Counted from the stretch's first letter, positions 10,235 through 20,529 are shown. The stretch: 64,000 nucleotides of DNA from Chloroflexota bacterium (GCA_021324795.1 JAJPIK010000067.1:174256-238255), one strand, 5' to 3'. Numbers and translations: made by a program. Notes: generated by a model from the letters alone, not told the origin.

Positions 10235-11926
10235 ATGACATACCGCTCATATCCGCGTCGCTCCCGGTGGGATGATTCCCGACGCGGCGTATTACCTTTC
10301 GGACAAAGATCGGCAATCCAAATGGACAATCGTGTCCCCCTGCCGGCCCTGCCACCGCTTGCACCGGCAACGGACACTCAGCGACAGATCACTGACAACA
10401 TTGACGCCCTTCTGGATACCCTACCCCTCCGGATCGCCGACCCAATCCGGACGATGGAAGACCGTGATAATTTACTCGAGGTCGTCCTCGATCTCGGTCG
10501 CCTCCCAGAGGTCCGCTTCCCGGGGCGAGAGGTCGTCGTGACGACCGAAGAAGTGTCCGTAGCCGATCTCGATTACGTTGTCTCGCGCATCGGCGAGTTT
10601 GGCGAAGACAACCGCGCCGGTATCGAACGGACCCTCCATCGCATCTCCTGCATGCGCAATCGAAAAGGACGGATCGTTGGCCTAACCTGTCGAATTGGTC
10701 GGGCGGTCTACGGCACGATCGCGATCATCCGTGACATCATCGAGTCCGGACGTAGCACGCTCTTACTGGGACGACCGGGGGTTGGCAAGACAACGATGCT
10801 GCGTGAGGTTGCTCGGGTTCTCGCCGATGACTTCAAGAAGCGTGTCGTCATTGTTGACACGTCCAATGAGATTGCCGGCGACGGTGACATTCCTCACCCG
10901 GGAATCGGTCATGCCCGTCGCATGCAGGTGCCTCGGCCAAACTTGCAGCACGCGGTGATGATCGAGGCGGTTGAAAATCACATGCCCGAGGTTATCATCA
11001 TCGATGAGATTGGGACCGAGCTCGAAGCCCTAGCAGCGCGAACAATCGCCGAGCGGGGTGTTCAGCTTGTTGGCACCGCACACGGAACGAGCTTGGAAAA
11101 TCTCATGCTCAATCCGACCTTATCCGATCTGATTGGTGGCATCCAAAGCGTAACCCTTTCCGATGAGGAGGCGCGTCGACGCGGCACCCAAAAGTCGATC
11201 TTGGAGCGTAAAGCGCCGCCGACCTTTGACGTCGTCGTCGAAATTCAATCCTGGGATCGCGTCGCGGTTCATTTGGATGTCGCGATCACCGTCGACGCGA
11301 TTCTGCGCGGTCATCCGCTGCCCGCGCAGCTTCGTGCCCTGCAGCCGTCCGGAGAGATCAAGGTCGAGCAGGCAAGACCGGTGTCGCTGGAGGCGCCTGC
11401 TCCGACTACTCGCACCGAGCCGACTCCGAGAATGGTCAGCCGACGAGAGACATCCAACAAGCCGCTCCGGATTTATGCCTACGGGATCAGTCACAGTCGT
11501 CTCGACCAAGCGGCACAGGCCCTCCAGCTTCCGGTCGAGGTGGTGAAGGATCTACAGCAGGCTGATGCGGTTCTCACGCTCAAGAATTACTATCGCAAGC
11601 GAGGCACGGCGATTCAGGAGGCCGAGCAAACCGGAGTTCCGGTGTACGTTCTCAAGAGCAACACCTTGGTCCAGGTCCAGCAAGGTTTGGCGAGCTTGTT
11701 CGACCTGGATGTGCCACCAGATCCGGTCGCGGAAGCGCTCGCCGAGACCCAGGATGCGATCAATCACGTCCTTTCTGCCGAACAGCCGGTCGAGCTCTCA
11801 CCACAGAACGCGTATATCCGACGCTTGCAACACGAGATGGCGGAGAAGTACAATCTCGCTTCACGTAGCGAAGGGCGAGAGCCTCATCGGCGAGTCCGTA
11901 TTTTTAACGCATCGCGTATGGAATAG
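10235..11926 (+). CDS. R3H domain AAA/SpoIIIAA-like ATPase (Ycf45-type)
   Basis: 563 aa; Walker A LLLGRPGVGKTTMLREVARVL, VIIIDEIGTELEA, GTAHGTSLENL; C-terminal PQNAYIRRLQHEMAEKYNLASRSEGREPHRRVRIF resembles R3H. Start may be Met at 10325. Confidence 0.85.
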   Translation: MTYRSYPRRSRWDDSRRGVLPFGQRSAIQMDNRVPLPALPPLAPATDTQRQITDNIDALLDTLPLRIADPIRTMEDRDNLLEVVLDLGRLPEVRFPGREVVVTTEEVSVADLDYVVSRIGEFGEDNRAGIERTLHRISCMRNRKGRIVGLTCRIGRAVYGTIAIIRDIIESGRSTLLLGRPGVGKTTMLREVARVLADDFKKRVVIVDTSNEIAGDGDIPHPGIGHARRMQVPRPNLQHAVMIEAVENHMPEVIIIDEIGTELEALAARTIAERGVQLVGTAHGTSLENLMLNPTLSDLIGGIQSVTLSDEEARRRGTQKSILERKAPPTFDVVVEIQSWDRVAVHLDVAITVDAILRGHPLPAQLRALQPSGEIKVEQARPVSLEAPAPTTRTEPTPRMVSRRETSNKPLRIYAYGISHSRLDQAAQALQLPVEVVKDLQQADAVLTLKNYYRKRGTAIQEAEQTGVPVYVLKSNTLVQVQQGLASLFDLDVPPDPVAEALAETQDAINHVLSAEQPVELSPQNAYIRRLQHEMAEKYNLASRSEGREPHRRVRIFNASRME

Positions 11927-11930
11927 GCGG

Positions 11931-12554
11931 GTGTTCATCAGCTTTGAAGGTCCAGAGGGAAGCGGCAAGACGACTCAGGCGCGCCGTCTTGCCGAGACTC
12001 TCACTACCGAAGGTCACGAGGTCATTCTGGTCTACGAGCCCGGTGGTACGTCGATTGGTAAGGCGATTCGTGGCTTGCTCCTTTCGCCAGAAGAAGCACC
12101 CAACGAGCGAACGGAAGCGCTGCTCTTCGCGGCGGCTCGCGCTCAACTGGTTGAAGAGGTCATTCGCCCGTCCCTTTCGCGCGGTGCCATCGTTATCAGC
12201 GACCGCTTCAGCGATTCGACCATTGCTTACCAAGTCGGGGGGCGCGGGTTACCGCGCGAGATGGTCGAACGACTCACCGCATTCGCGACCGCTGGCATAA
12301 AGCCCGATCTGACCTTCTTACTCGACGTCGAGACCACCACTGGCTTCGCCCGAAAACGGCAGACCACGCCGGACCGAATGGAGCGTGCCGATCTCGATTT
12401 TCACGAGCGGGTGCGCAATGCCTATCTGCAATTGGCGAAGAGCGAGCCGGAGCGAATTGTCCGTTTAGATGCGACTCGGCCAGCGCCGGAATTAGCCCAG
12501 CAAATTCTCGAACTGGTCCGCGCCAAACTCTCAAGGGAACCGGCTGGGACATGA
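11931..12554 (+). CDS. tmk: Thymidylate kinase
   Basis: GTG start 11931: VFISFEGPEGSGKTTQARRLAETL, VISDRFSDSTIAYQ, DLTFLLDVET; ORF-track start 11565 lies inside the upstream gene. Confidence 0.93.
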   Translation: MFISFEGPEGSGKTTQARRLAETLTTEGHEVILVYEPGGTSIGKAIRGLLLSPEEAPNERTEALLFAAARAQLVEEVIRPSLSRGAIVISDRFSDSTIAYQVGGRGLPREMVERLTAFATAGIKPDLTFLLDVETTTGFARKRQTTPDRMERADLDFHERVRNAYLQLAKSEPERIVRLDATRPAPELAQQILELVRAKLSREPAGT

Positions 12555-12569
12555 GGGGGATTTGAGGCG

Positions 12570-12899
12570 ATGAGGCTGATCTTTGCAATCGTCCACAGTG
12601 ACGACGCGCCTGGCTTAATCGATGCGCTTACTCGCCGCGGCTACCGGGCGACCCGAATCAACACTGCAGGGGGATTTCTCAAAGAGAGCAACGCAACGAT
12701 TCTCCTGGGCGTTCCCGACGACAGCGTCGACGAGATCCTTACCCTCATTCGATCGAACTGTCAGACGCGCACCCAATTCGTGAACCCCTTACCACCGGTG
12801 ATGGAGCCGGGTGAGTTTTACATGCCCTATCCGGTTGAAGTGCAGATTGGTGGTGCGACGGTGTTCATTCTCGAGGTGGACCAAGTTTACCCGCTCTAA
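12570..12899 (+). CDS. Cyclic-di-AMP receptor, PII-like (DUF970/DarA family)
   Basis: 109 aa; MRLIFAIVHSDDAPGLIDALTRRGYRATRINTAGGFLKESNATILLGV; FVNP.....PVEVQIGGATVFILEVDQ. Confidence 0.88.
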   Translation: MRLIFAIVHSDDAPGLIDALTRRGYRATRINTAGGFLKESNATILLGVPDDSVDEILTLIRSNCQTRTQFVNPLPPVMEPGEFYMPYPVEVQIGGATVFILEVDQVYPL

Positions 12900-13002
12900 A
12901 CTCCTCCGGATTATTTACCACGGGTCGGCGAGAGGAGCTTTAGCACGGGGCCTTACGCCCCGCTTGGTGGGCAAAGTAGGGATTTCTCCACATTTGCTAT
13001 GC

Positions 13003-13047
13003 AAAGAAGCCACGAACCTTTTTCGCCCGTGGCTTCTTTCTGTTTCT
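13003..13047 (+). terminator. Putative intrinsic terminator
   Basis: AAAGAAGCCACG (13003-13014) / CGTGGCTTCTTT (13028-13039) then pyrimidine-rich CTGTTTCT. Confidence 0.6.
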
Positions 13048-13090
13048 ATCGCGCGGTCGCGGACGTATTGAGACATTGGGCTGAGCACGA

Positions 13091-14023
13091 TTAGCTCTGC
13101 CGTAGTTGTCTCAGTTCCTCGAACAGCGCTCGCTCGCGGTGGGTCAGCCTGGTTGGCAAGATGACCTTCATCTTGGCAAACAGGTCGCCATATCCGGTGC
13201 CGTTGGCGCGAGGCATTCCTTGACCGGCCAGGCGGAAGGTCATGCCGTTCTGCGTTTCCGGCGGAATTCGCAGCGCGACACGTCCTTTCAGTGTTGGCAC
13301 TTGAACTTCGCCGCCGAGAACGGCCGTCGTGAGAGGCAACGCGACCTCGGTATAAAGGTCGTCCTCTTTACGCTCAAACGTGCCGTGGGGGCGGACCGTT
13401 ACCAGTAAGTACATGTCGCCGGGGGGTCCCCCGGCGACGCCACGCCGGCCCTCGCCAGCGAGACGGATGCGCGCTCCTGTGCGCACCCCCGCGGGAATAC
13501 GCACTTCCAATCGTCGCGTTGATCCATCGCCATTGGGAATTTCGAGGACGCGCGTCGTTCCGAAGTAAGCTTCTTCCAGACTTACTTCGATGGGCTGTTC
13601 GACGTCCTCACCGGCGCGAGGCCGCGGTCGAAACCCGGTCCGGCCGGACCGGCTACCAACACCCCCGAATCCCCCCCCGAGTCCCCCGAAGAGATCATTC
13701 AAGATATCGGAAAAATCAGTCGCATTGCCATAGTTAAACTCGACGTGAGGTCCATTCGTCCCGAAGCCGGCCGCACCTGCCTGACTCACATGCTCCCAGT
13801 TTGGTCCAAATTGGTCGTATTTCTTACGCTTCTCGGGATCCGAAAGCACGTCGTACGCGGCTTGCAACTCTTTAAAGCGGCTTTCGGCAGTCTTGTCGCC
13901 TGGGTTCAGGTCTGGATGGTATTTACGAGCGAGACGGCGGTAGGCCGTCTTGATTTCTTTCTCAGTCGCGGTTCGGGGAACGCCCAGCACTTCGTAATAG
14001 TCACGAATCGCTGAACTTGCCAT
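13091..14023 (-). CDS. DnaJ C-terminal domain protein, CbpA-like (no zinc finger)
   Basis: [44 protein letters not shown] domain; G/F region; no CXXCXGXG repeats. Confidence 0.92.
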   Translation of the reverse strand: MASSAIRDYYEVLGVPRTATEKEIKTAYRRLARKYHPDLNPGDKTAESRFKELQAAYDVLSDPEKRKKYDQFGPNWEHVSQAGAAGFGTNGPHVEFNYGNATDFSDILNDLFGGLGGGFGGVGSRSGRTGFRPRPRAGEDVEQPIEVSLEEAYFGTTRVLEIPNGDGSTRRLEVRIPAGVRTGARIRLAGEGRRGVAGGPPGDMYLLVTVRPHGTFERKEDDLYTEVALPLTTAVLGGEVQVPTLKGRVALRIPPETQNGMTFRLAGQGMPRANGTGYGDLFAKMKVILPTRLTHRERALFEELRQLRQS

Positions 14024-14056
14024 AGCTCTCCCCCAGGAATTCAATCTCTGCTCGGG

Positions 14057-14086
14057 ATCATATCACCCTGAGTGTATCATTGTCAA
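14057..14086 (-). promoter_or_regulatory. Putative sigma70 promoter of the dnaJ-like gene
   Basis: Reverse strand TTGACA (14086-14081), 18-nt spacer, TATGAT (14062-14057). Confidence 0.65.
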
Positions 14087-14215
14087 GTCTTTTGTGGCGT
14101 ATATTGACCAACCCCAGCACCTGACTCTCGCTTGATAACCGCTCAGCGCTTCAACTGTGCAGTGTCATTCGGGTCGCTGGGAATGACAAATGACGTGAGG
14201 AGGGTAGTTGCCGAA

Positions 14216-14869
14216 TTAGCGCGCGTGCTTCAGCACCAGAACTTGGGTTGGCTCGGGAAGCTTGTCGGCGAATAGATCGATCGTCGGCGAATCGTGCCAC
14301 GTAACGGGCATAGTCGGGATTAAAGCCAGCAACTCAGAAAGAGGCATGATATCGAGCTTGACCTTGCCAACCTGGTAGTGCATTGGAATCACCAACCGCG
14401 GGCGAATCCGGCCGATCGCGTCGACCAGGGCATCCAACGCAATTGTGTGGTTACCGCCCGCCAAGGCGAAGAGCACGTCGACGCCTCTCAGCGGCTCGAT
14501 CTCGGCCTCGGTCAGCGGGTGTCCGAGGTCTCCCATGTGGGCCAGCCGAATCCCATCGACGGAAAAGTAGAACATGCCATTCGGATTCTTACTGCGATTG
14601 ACGTCTTCCCATACTGGCACTGCTTGAAAATGGATGCCGTGGGTCTTGATACCCTGAGGCGCTAACGTTCGAAAATTGACCAGGGTCGGGCTTCCTTTGA
14701 TCGACGCCACGTGGCTGTGAAATCGGTCGTCATCCTGACTCAAAGTAACGATGTCGGCAGACTCATCGATCGGGTCGTAGCCTGACTCCGGTGAAAACGG
14801 GTCAGTGATGATGCGCAGTCCCCGAGCTTCGATCAAAAACGAGGCGTGACCATACCAGGTAAGTTGCAT
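14216..14869 (-). CDS. MBL-fold metal-dependent hydrolase (UlaG-like)
   Basis: 217 aa; MQLTWYGHASFLIEARGLRIITDPFSPESGYDP; LAHMGDLGHPLTEAEI; PMHYQ. Confidence 0.85.
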   Translation of the reverse strand: MQLTWYGHASFLIEARGLRIITDPFSPESGYDPIDESADIVTLSQDDDRFHSHVASIKGSPTLVNFRTLAPQGIKTHGIHFQAVPVWEDVNRSKNPNGMFYFSVDGIRLAHMGDLGHPLTEAEIEPLRGVDVLFALAGGNHTIALDALVDAIGRIRPRLVIPMHYQVGKVKLDIMPLSELLALIPTMPVTWHDSPTIDLFADKLPEPTQVLVLKHAR

Positions 14870-14873
14870 TCTA

Positions 14874-16598
14874 TTACACTCCCACTACATAATATGGTCG
14901 GAAAGGATCAATGCCACCACGCAAGAGGCCGGTCGATGGATCGATCAAGATCCCGTTTGGCCGGGCGAAGAAGGAAGTAGCGAACGATTCCGTTTGAACA
15001 GTTACCTCATGTCCCAGTTCACGCAGTCCTTCGATCGTCGCCGTCGGGGTCCGTGCTTCAATCGTGACTCCCGGGCCCTCGCAATGCAAGCGAGGCATAC
15101 TCACCGCATCCTGCATCCCCATGTGGAAGTCGATGAGATTGACGATGACCTGAAGAACGGCGGATATGATCTTTCGCCCACCGGGCGCACCCAGGGCAGC
15201 CAGGGGCTGATCCCGACGGGTCAGCAAGGTCGGCGATCCGGCCCAGAGAACGCGCCGCCCGGGGGCGATACAATTCGGGAATCCGGGACGCGGATCAAAC
15301 CATGTCGCCAGGTTGTTGAGTAGAATACCCGTTCCCGGAACTACGACCGCTGAGCCAAACGACGCGCCAAGCGTTGATGTTAAACTCACCATATTTCGCT
15401 CACAGTCGATCACGGTAATGTGAGTCGTATGGCCGGGATCGGGGGCAACCACGCGAGAAGGCAGCGACGGCGGCAGACTGCCCGCCTGATACTTCCACGG
15501 ATCGCCGGGGCCAATCTCTGGTGTCGCTCGCAACGGGTTGATCGTCGCCCGTCGCTCGGCCGCGTAGGCATCGGTAAGCAGCCCGGCGAAAGGGACCGGC
15601 TCGAAGGCCGGATCGCCCAGGTGACGAAACCGATCCGCGAATGCCCGCCGGAGCGCTTCGATCAGCAGATGCGACGCCACTACCGATCCCCAACCAAGAG
15701 GCGTGAGGTCGAAGCCATCGAGAAGCTTGAGCGCTTGAACGATGGTAAGGCCACCTCCGGTCTCCGGCGCAACAGTTACTTCGACGTCCCGATAGGGGAC
15801 GGTGACTGCCCCATTGAAAACGCGGAGTCGATACGCCGCGAGATCCTCCGCGGTGATCAATCCGCCATTTTGCATCATTTCCTCGGCAAAGCGTCGGGCA
15901 ACGACGCCGGTGTAGAACGCGGGCGCTCCCTCCTCGGCTAGGCGTTCGAGTGTCCACGCCAAGTCTGGCTGGCGGAGCTGATCGGCAATTGTACCGAACG
16001 CCTCGGCGGCGAGCGGAATCCCGGATGGACGAAAATAGATCGCCTTGGTAGAGGGGAACTGAGCGAGTCGGTCGGCCGACGCGAGCGTCGTCAGAGCAAT
16101 ATTCCAGTCGACCTCGACGCCAGATCGAGCAAGGCCGATAGCCGGCTCCAGCACCTCGCTGCGACCAAGTCGACCAAAGCGAGCAAGCGCTTCCAGCAAG
16201 CATAGTGGTGTCCCGGGAACGCCGGGAGAAAGCCAGCCAGTATTGTTCACGTCGCCCTGGACAGCCGGCCAGCTATACATACCCGCGACAGACGGCGGAT
16301 CGGTAAGGGGGAACAACTCGGGTCGAATCGCCCTAGGTAATACGGTGGTGCCGTCGAAAACGGTGACGCGTCCGGTTGACGCTTCCCGATAAACCAGTTG
16401 GGCTATCCCCCCGAGGCCACTGCTGAAAGGCTCGGCCACGCCGACCGCAAAGCCGGCCGCTACCGCTGCGTCGATGGCATTGCCACCGCGCTCGAGCATC
16501 TGGATCGCCGCCGCCGATGCAGCCGGGTGGTGGGTGCAAACCATACTGCCGTCAGTCGCGATTTCTGTCTTCTGGATGATCCATTCGCTACGCTTCAC
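14874..16598 (-). CDS. Gamma-glutamyltransferase family protein
   Basis: 574 aa; HHPAASAAAIQMLERGGNAIDAAVAAGFAVGVAEPFSSGLGGI; DPGHTTHITVIDCERNMVSLTSTLG. Confidence 0.9.
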   Translation of the reverse strand: MKRSEWIIQKTEIATDGSMVCTHHPAASAAAIQMLERGGNAIDAAVAAGFAVGVAEPFSSGLGGIAQLVYREASTGRVTVFDGTTVLPRAIRPELFPLTDPPSVAGMYSWPAVQGDVNNTGWLSPGVPGTPLCLLEALARFGRLGRSEVLEPAIGLARSGVEVDWNIALTTLASADRLAQFPSTKAIYFRPSGIPLAAEAFGTIADQLRQPDLAWTLERLAEEGAPAFYTGVVARRFAEEMMQNGGLITAEDLAAYRLRVFNGAVTVPYRDVEVTVAPETGGGLTIVQALKLLDGFDLTPLGWGSVVASHLLIEALRRAFADRFRHLGDPAFEPVPFAGLLTDAYAAERRATINPLRATPEIGPGDPWKYQAGSLPPSLPSRVVAPDPGHTTHITVIDCERNMVSLTSTLGASFGSAVVVPGTGILLNNLATWFDPRPGFPNCIAPGRRVLWAGSPTLLTRRDQPLAALGAPGGRKIISAVLQVIVNLIDFHMGMQDAVSMPRLHCEGPGVTIEARTPTATIEGLRELGHEVTVQTESFATSFFARPNGILIDPSTGLLRGGIDPFRPYYVVGV

Positions 16599-16699
16599 GA
16601 TCCCCTCCCGACATCTCGTTCAACGCTCGTTTATCCTAGCGGATCTCGGCGAGCGCTGCTAGCCGGCGGTTTCGAAAGGAGAGGCGATCGTTCGGGGTG

Positions 16700-16752
16700 C
16701 AGAATAAAAAAACGCAGGAGGCATCATGCGCCTCCTGCGTTTTTTTATTCTG
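16700..16752. terminator. Perfect bidirectional intrinsic terminator
   Basis: 23-nt perfect inverted repeat CAGAATAAAAAAACGCAGGAGGC / GCCTCCTGCGTTTTTTTATTCTG, 7-nt loop. Confidence 0.85.
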
Positions 16753-16770
16753 ACGAGACTCGATTAGTCG

Positions 16771-17061
16771 CTAGCGTTGCGCTGCTGCCGTGGACATATG
16801 CTGCTTCTCGAAGTTCGCGTAGTACTCGTGCGCGGGCACGACCTGGCTAACCTCGACCAGACGCAGATAATTGCTGTAAGGAGCATACTTCGCGCGAACG
16901 TCCGCCTCGCTATCGGCCTCGACGATGTCATAGCCGGTGGTGCCATCGGGTGAAAGGAAAACGATGTTGCCGCGAACCTTCGTTATCTCGCCGTTAATGA
17001 CTTTCCGAGTCAATTCGTCGACCTTGCCCGGCTCACACTGCGACTTGACAAAGAAGAGCAT
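16771..17061 (-). CDS. Small DUF3303-like / dimeric alpha-beta barrel-type protein
   Basis: MLFFVKSQCEPGKVDELTRKVINGEITKVRGNIVFLSPDGTTGYDIVEADSEADVRAKYAPY...; internal ATG with AGGAGG upstream. Confidence 0.65.
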   Translation of the reverse strand: MLFFVKSQCEPGKVDELTRKVINGEITKVRGNIVFLSPDGTTGYDIVEADSEADVRAKYAPYSNYLRLVEVSQVVPAHEYYANFEKQHMSTAAAQR

Positions 17062-17308
17062 CTTAAGCCTCCTGTTTCCGTTGCAAAGTTTTCCCCGGTC
17101 CGGCCGGAGTGGCGAAGGGGAACGTATGCAGAGGTTGTGCCATTGATCAACGATTGTGCGGTAGGACCAAGCCAGGGCAACGGGTTTCGTTCTAGGAGCA
17201 CGACGACCGTGGCCTGTCAACGTGTTAGGGTTAACAACGGTGAATGCCGCGGCGGACGGCTTACGCTGCGGGAGAGCGGCGCCGCAGCTTATTCCGGGCG
17301 TGGGGTTA

Positions 17309-18916
17309 ATGGCGCTACCGACCGTCGAAACTATTCAAAAACAGCTTTTACCGCACGATACGCTGCTCGTGGCCGGTGGGCGGGGATTGAGCCGTCTCGT
17401 CACCTGGCCAGCCACGTTGCGGACCCGGGCTCCGGGGTTTCACTCACTCAAAGGTGGCGAGTTTCTGATCATCTCCATTGAGAATCTGAAGGCCTTAGAT
17501 CCGAGCCTCAGTCTGGTGCGCTTGCTCCAAAGCGTCGCTCGCCTGAAAACGTCGGGCGCGGCAGTCTACCACGACCCACCAGCCGACGCCATCGCGTGGG
17601 CCGATCAAAATGACTTTCCCCTTTTCAACCTCCGTACTGACCCGCGCCAGCTTGATCTTGAAGCGGCCATCGGGCGTCTGATCGCCGAGACTCGCGCTGA
17701 CTTTCAGCAAAGGATTCATCTCCTGTACCGCCAGCTCACAGAGTTAGCGATCGAAGGGCGTGGTCTACCGGCGATCGTGAACGAACTCAGTCGCGTCACT
17801 GGGAAAGCCGCGATACTGTTCGGACGGGATCTTTCGGTGAGGGTTCGGTCCGAGCTCGACGAGTCTGACGATCTGCCACTGGATTGCCGGAACCTCGCCG
17901 CTCGACTTGACGAATGGACCCGCCGTCACCCCATTGCCGCGTCTGAGCCACCTTCACAGTTTTTTGAGCTCGCTGATGGCTTGGGAACTTTGATCGCTCC
18001 AATCGTGACCCGTGACGGCATTAGCGGCTACGTCGCAGTCCTCGAACGCGAAGAGCATCTTGACGAACTCGACCGATCGGCAGTCTCTGCGGCCGCGGCA
18101 GCCAGTGCAATCGAGACCGCCCGCGAGCATGCGGTGATCGCGGCCGAGGAACGGGTACAAGTCGGTATCGTCGAGGAGCTTCTGATTGGCACGAGCCAGG
18201 CAGTAGACGCGCTGCGGCTGCGCGCCGCCCGCCTCGACCTTGACCTCGACGAAGGCCACGCCGTCTTGGCAACCGCCTTGCGCAGCACCTATGCGTCGTC
18301 GAACGTGGTCGATGCCTTGCAACGGGAAGCTCGCTCAGTATTTCCTTCGGCGCAGCCAGGGGTGATCGACGGCAAGCTCGTGATCATCACGAGTGGGAAC
18401 AATGGTCAGCTTGCCAGCACCGCCGAGCGCTTGCGCGAGGCATTTAGTCGACGGTTGGGTGATGCTACGTTGTCTTTAGGCGTTGGCAGCGAGCTACCTG
18501 GGCTGACTGGCTTACGCCAATCCTACCAGCAAGCCGTTGACGCGCTCAAGCTAGGCCAGGCAATCTTTGGTGATGGGCGAACGATCTTTTACAGTGACCT
18601 TGGCTTGTATCGGCTCCTGCTGAGCATTCGTGACCACCCCGAGCTCGAGGAGTTCTATCAGGGAACGATTGGCAAGCTCGCATCGTACGATGCCAAGAGC
18701 GACGGCGAGCTTTTGCGGACACTCGACGCCTATTTTTCCAGCCACGGTAGCCCAACCGAAGCCGCAGAGCGGCTTCACGTACACCGTAATACCCTACTCT
18801 ATCGTCTCCAGCGAATTCGCTCGATTGCCGGCATCGATCTCGAAGACCCCGAAGTGCGCCTGTCACTCCAGCTAGCTCTACGCATTCGCCGAATTCGCGA
18901 AGCGATCCTAAGCTAG
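17309..18916 (+). CDS. PucR-family transcriptional regulator
   Basis: N-terminal LSRLVTWPATLRTRAPGFHSLKGGEFLIIS and C-terminal LRTLDAYFSSHGSPTEAAERLHVHRNTLLYRLQRIRSIAGIDLEDPEVRLSLQLALRI (PucR HTH). Confidence 0.92.
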   Translation: MALPTVETIQKQLLPHDTLLVAGGRGLSRLVTWPATLRTRAPGFHSLKGGEFLIISIENLKALDPSLSLVRLLQSVARLKTSGAAVYHDPPADAIAWADQNDFPLFNLRTDPRQLDLEAAIGRLIAETRADFQQRIHLLYRQLTELAIEGRGLPAIVNELSRVTGKAAILFGRDLSVRVRSELDESDDLPLDCRNLAARLDEWTRRHPIAASEPPSQFFELADGLGTLIAPIVTRDGISGYVAVLEREEHLDELDRSAVSAAAAASAIETAREHAVIAAEERVQVGIVEELLIGTSQAVDALRLRAARLDLDLDEGHAVLATALRSTYASSNVVDALQREARSVFPSAQPGVIDGKLVIITSGNNGQLASTAERLREAFSRRLGDATLSLGVGSELPGLTGLRQSYQQAVDALKLGQAIFGDGRTIFYSDLGLYRLLLSIRDHPELEEFYQGTIGKLASYDAKSDGELLRTLDAYFSSHGSPTEAAERLHVHRNTLLYRLQRIRSIAGIDLEDPEVRLSLQLALRIRRIREAILS

Positions 18917-20367
18917 ACTCTAACCATGGCGTCCGCGAGCCGTCTCCTCCGTTCTTCTAGTTCCAGCGTTTCGAAAGGCTTACCTTCGACTTGGCACTCG
19001 GCCAGCACCTGATCAAGGGCGGCGCAGAAGCGATTCGTCGTGAGACGGAGCGCTTCCTCGGGATCCACGTGGTGCTGACGCGCCAAGGAGACCAATCCAA
19101 AAAGAGTATCTCCCAAATACCGCTCGAATTCCTCTTCGCCAAGGCCCGGCTGTTCGATTACCTTTAGCCCCGGCTCGATCGCCGGGGGAATCCAGCCATA
19201 CCGCGTTGCTCGGCTCTGCACAGCATCCGCCCGCATCAGTGCCGGTGCCGCTTCTGGAATTCCGAAGAACGGACTGACTGCCCCTTCTCCCTCAGAACGT
19301 TTGATGCGCTCCCAGTTCCGTAGAACGTCGGCACTACTGCTGACCTCGACGTTCCCGAAGACGTGCGGATGACGGCGGATCAGCTTAGCATTCACCGCCC
19401 GCAAGACGTCTTCGAGTTCGAATTTGCCCGCTTCCCGTCCGAGCTGGCTGTGCATGACCACCTGTAACAGGACATCACCGAGTTCGCTCGCAAACTGCTG
19501 AAGGTTGCCTTGATCGAGTGCCGATACCGCCTCGTAGGTTTCTTCAAGAAGATGCTTTTTCATCGATTCGTGGGTCTGCTCGCGATCCCAAGGACAGCCA
19601 TTCGGGGCCCGCAACCGAGCGACAATATAACGAAGCGTATCGAACGCGGCCAAATCGCTCAGACGATCGAGCGGCTTCAGATACAAGCACAATCGCTGAC
19701 CATCGGCCTCGACCTGCGTTAGAGTCGAGAGAGTGACTTCCTCGATCGAGATCGTTCCGTTTTCCATGGAGATCGAGACCAAAGTGACGGGCTGATCGTC
19801 CGGATAGAGCAATGCCAGGGCACGTCGAGCATCTTCCAGATCATGAACGGTCGCGACGTCCTGGACAATCAACGGTCGCGTCGGGTCCAGCGTTCGATAA
19901 ACGCCCGCAAACACGTCAACCGCTTCTTTCGTCTCAGTCGCCGTCTGTCGGACAAGCTCACTAGCATCGACTACCTGCAAGCCGGGTGTGTGATGGGTCA
20001 ATCGGAGCGCTTCCAGCGCAACGTCCAAATAACTCACGCCCGGCACGACCTGGATCGACCAAGCGCTCGATGCCGCTTGTTCGACAATGCAGCGGGCCAC
20101 GGCGTCATCTTCCAGGGGATTGCCCGGCGCGGCGTAGACAACGCTTGCCGATCGTCGACTAAGTAGCTTGTAAGCAACCGATTCCGGCCTACTTGCACCG
20201 TCGCCAAGAACAACGATCTTGGCTTGCTCCTTCAAAGACTGAACGACCGGATGCTCCTCGCTGAGAACAAAGACCGCACGGCTCTGTTCGAGAATTTGAA
20301 CGGCCTTTCGGGTGAGCAGATCGAGCGATCCCGGTCCTAGTCCAACAATTGTGATAGTTTGTTTCAT
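18913..20367 (-). CDS. mazG: Nucleoside triphosphate pyrophosphohydrolase MazG with N-terminal tetrapyrrole methylase-like domain
   Basis: 484 aa; ITIVGLGPGSLDLLTRKAVQIL and LRAPNGCPWDREQTHESMKKHLLEETYEAVSALD. Confidence 0.93.
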   Translation of the reverse strand: MKQTITIVGLGPGSLDLLTRKAVQILEQSRAVFVLSEEHPVVQSLKEQAKIVVLGDGASRPESVAYKLLSRRSASVVYAAPGNPLEDDAVARCIVEQAASSAWSIQVVPGVSYLDVALEALRLTHHTPGLQVVDASELVRQTATETKEAVDVFAGVYRTLDPTRPLIVQDVATVHDLEDARRALALLYPDDQPVTLVSISMENGTISIEEVTLSTLTQVEADGQRLCLYLKPLDRLSDLAAFDTLRYIVARLRAPNGCPWDREQTHESMKKHLLEETYEAVSALDQGNLQQFASELGDVLLQVVMHSQLGREAGKFELEDVLRAVNAKLIRRHPHVFGNVEVSSSADVLRNWERIKRSEGEGAVSPFFGIPEAAPALMRADAVQSRATRYGWIPPAIEPGLKVIEQPGLGEEEFERYLGDTLFGLVSLARQHHVDPEEALRLTTNRFCAALDQVLAECQVEGKPFETLELEERRRRLADAMVRV

Positions 20368-20500
20368 CGAGTTCGATCATACCTCTAGCGCCCATGACGA
20401 TCGTGACGCTTCCCCTGTCAACTTATCAACTCTTCTCCGTCTCGGGAAGGATAAAACCTCTAAAAGGGGCCTCAAGTCGGCCCCGGACACGAATTTCTGC

Positions 20501-20529
20501 TTGACACCAGATGACCCGAGACCTATCAT
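20501..20529 (+). promoter_or_regulatory. Putative sigma70 promoter
   Basis: TTGACA (20501-20506), 17-nt spacer, TATCAT (20524-20529), upstream of the membrane protein/DUF881 genes. Confidence 0.65.

Noticed and set aside
13660-13700. C-rich runs in the dnaJ-like gene
   Set aside because: Explained by Gly codons of the normal G/F-rich linker ([12 protein letters not shown]).
15400-16203. 267-aa reverse ORF inside the gamma-glutamyltransferase gene
   Set aside because: Alternative frame of a well-supported gene; Arg/Ser/Gly-rich out-of-frame composition.
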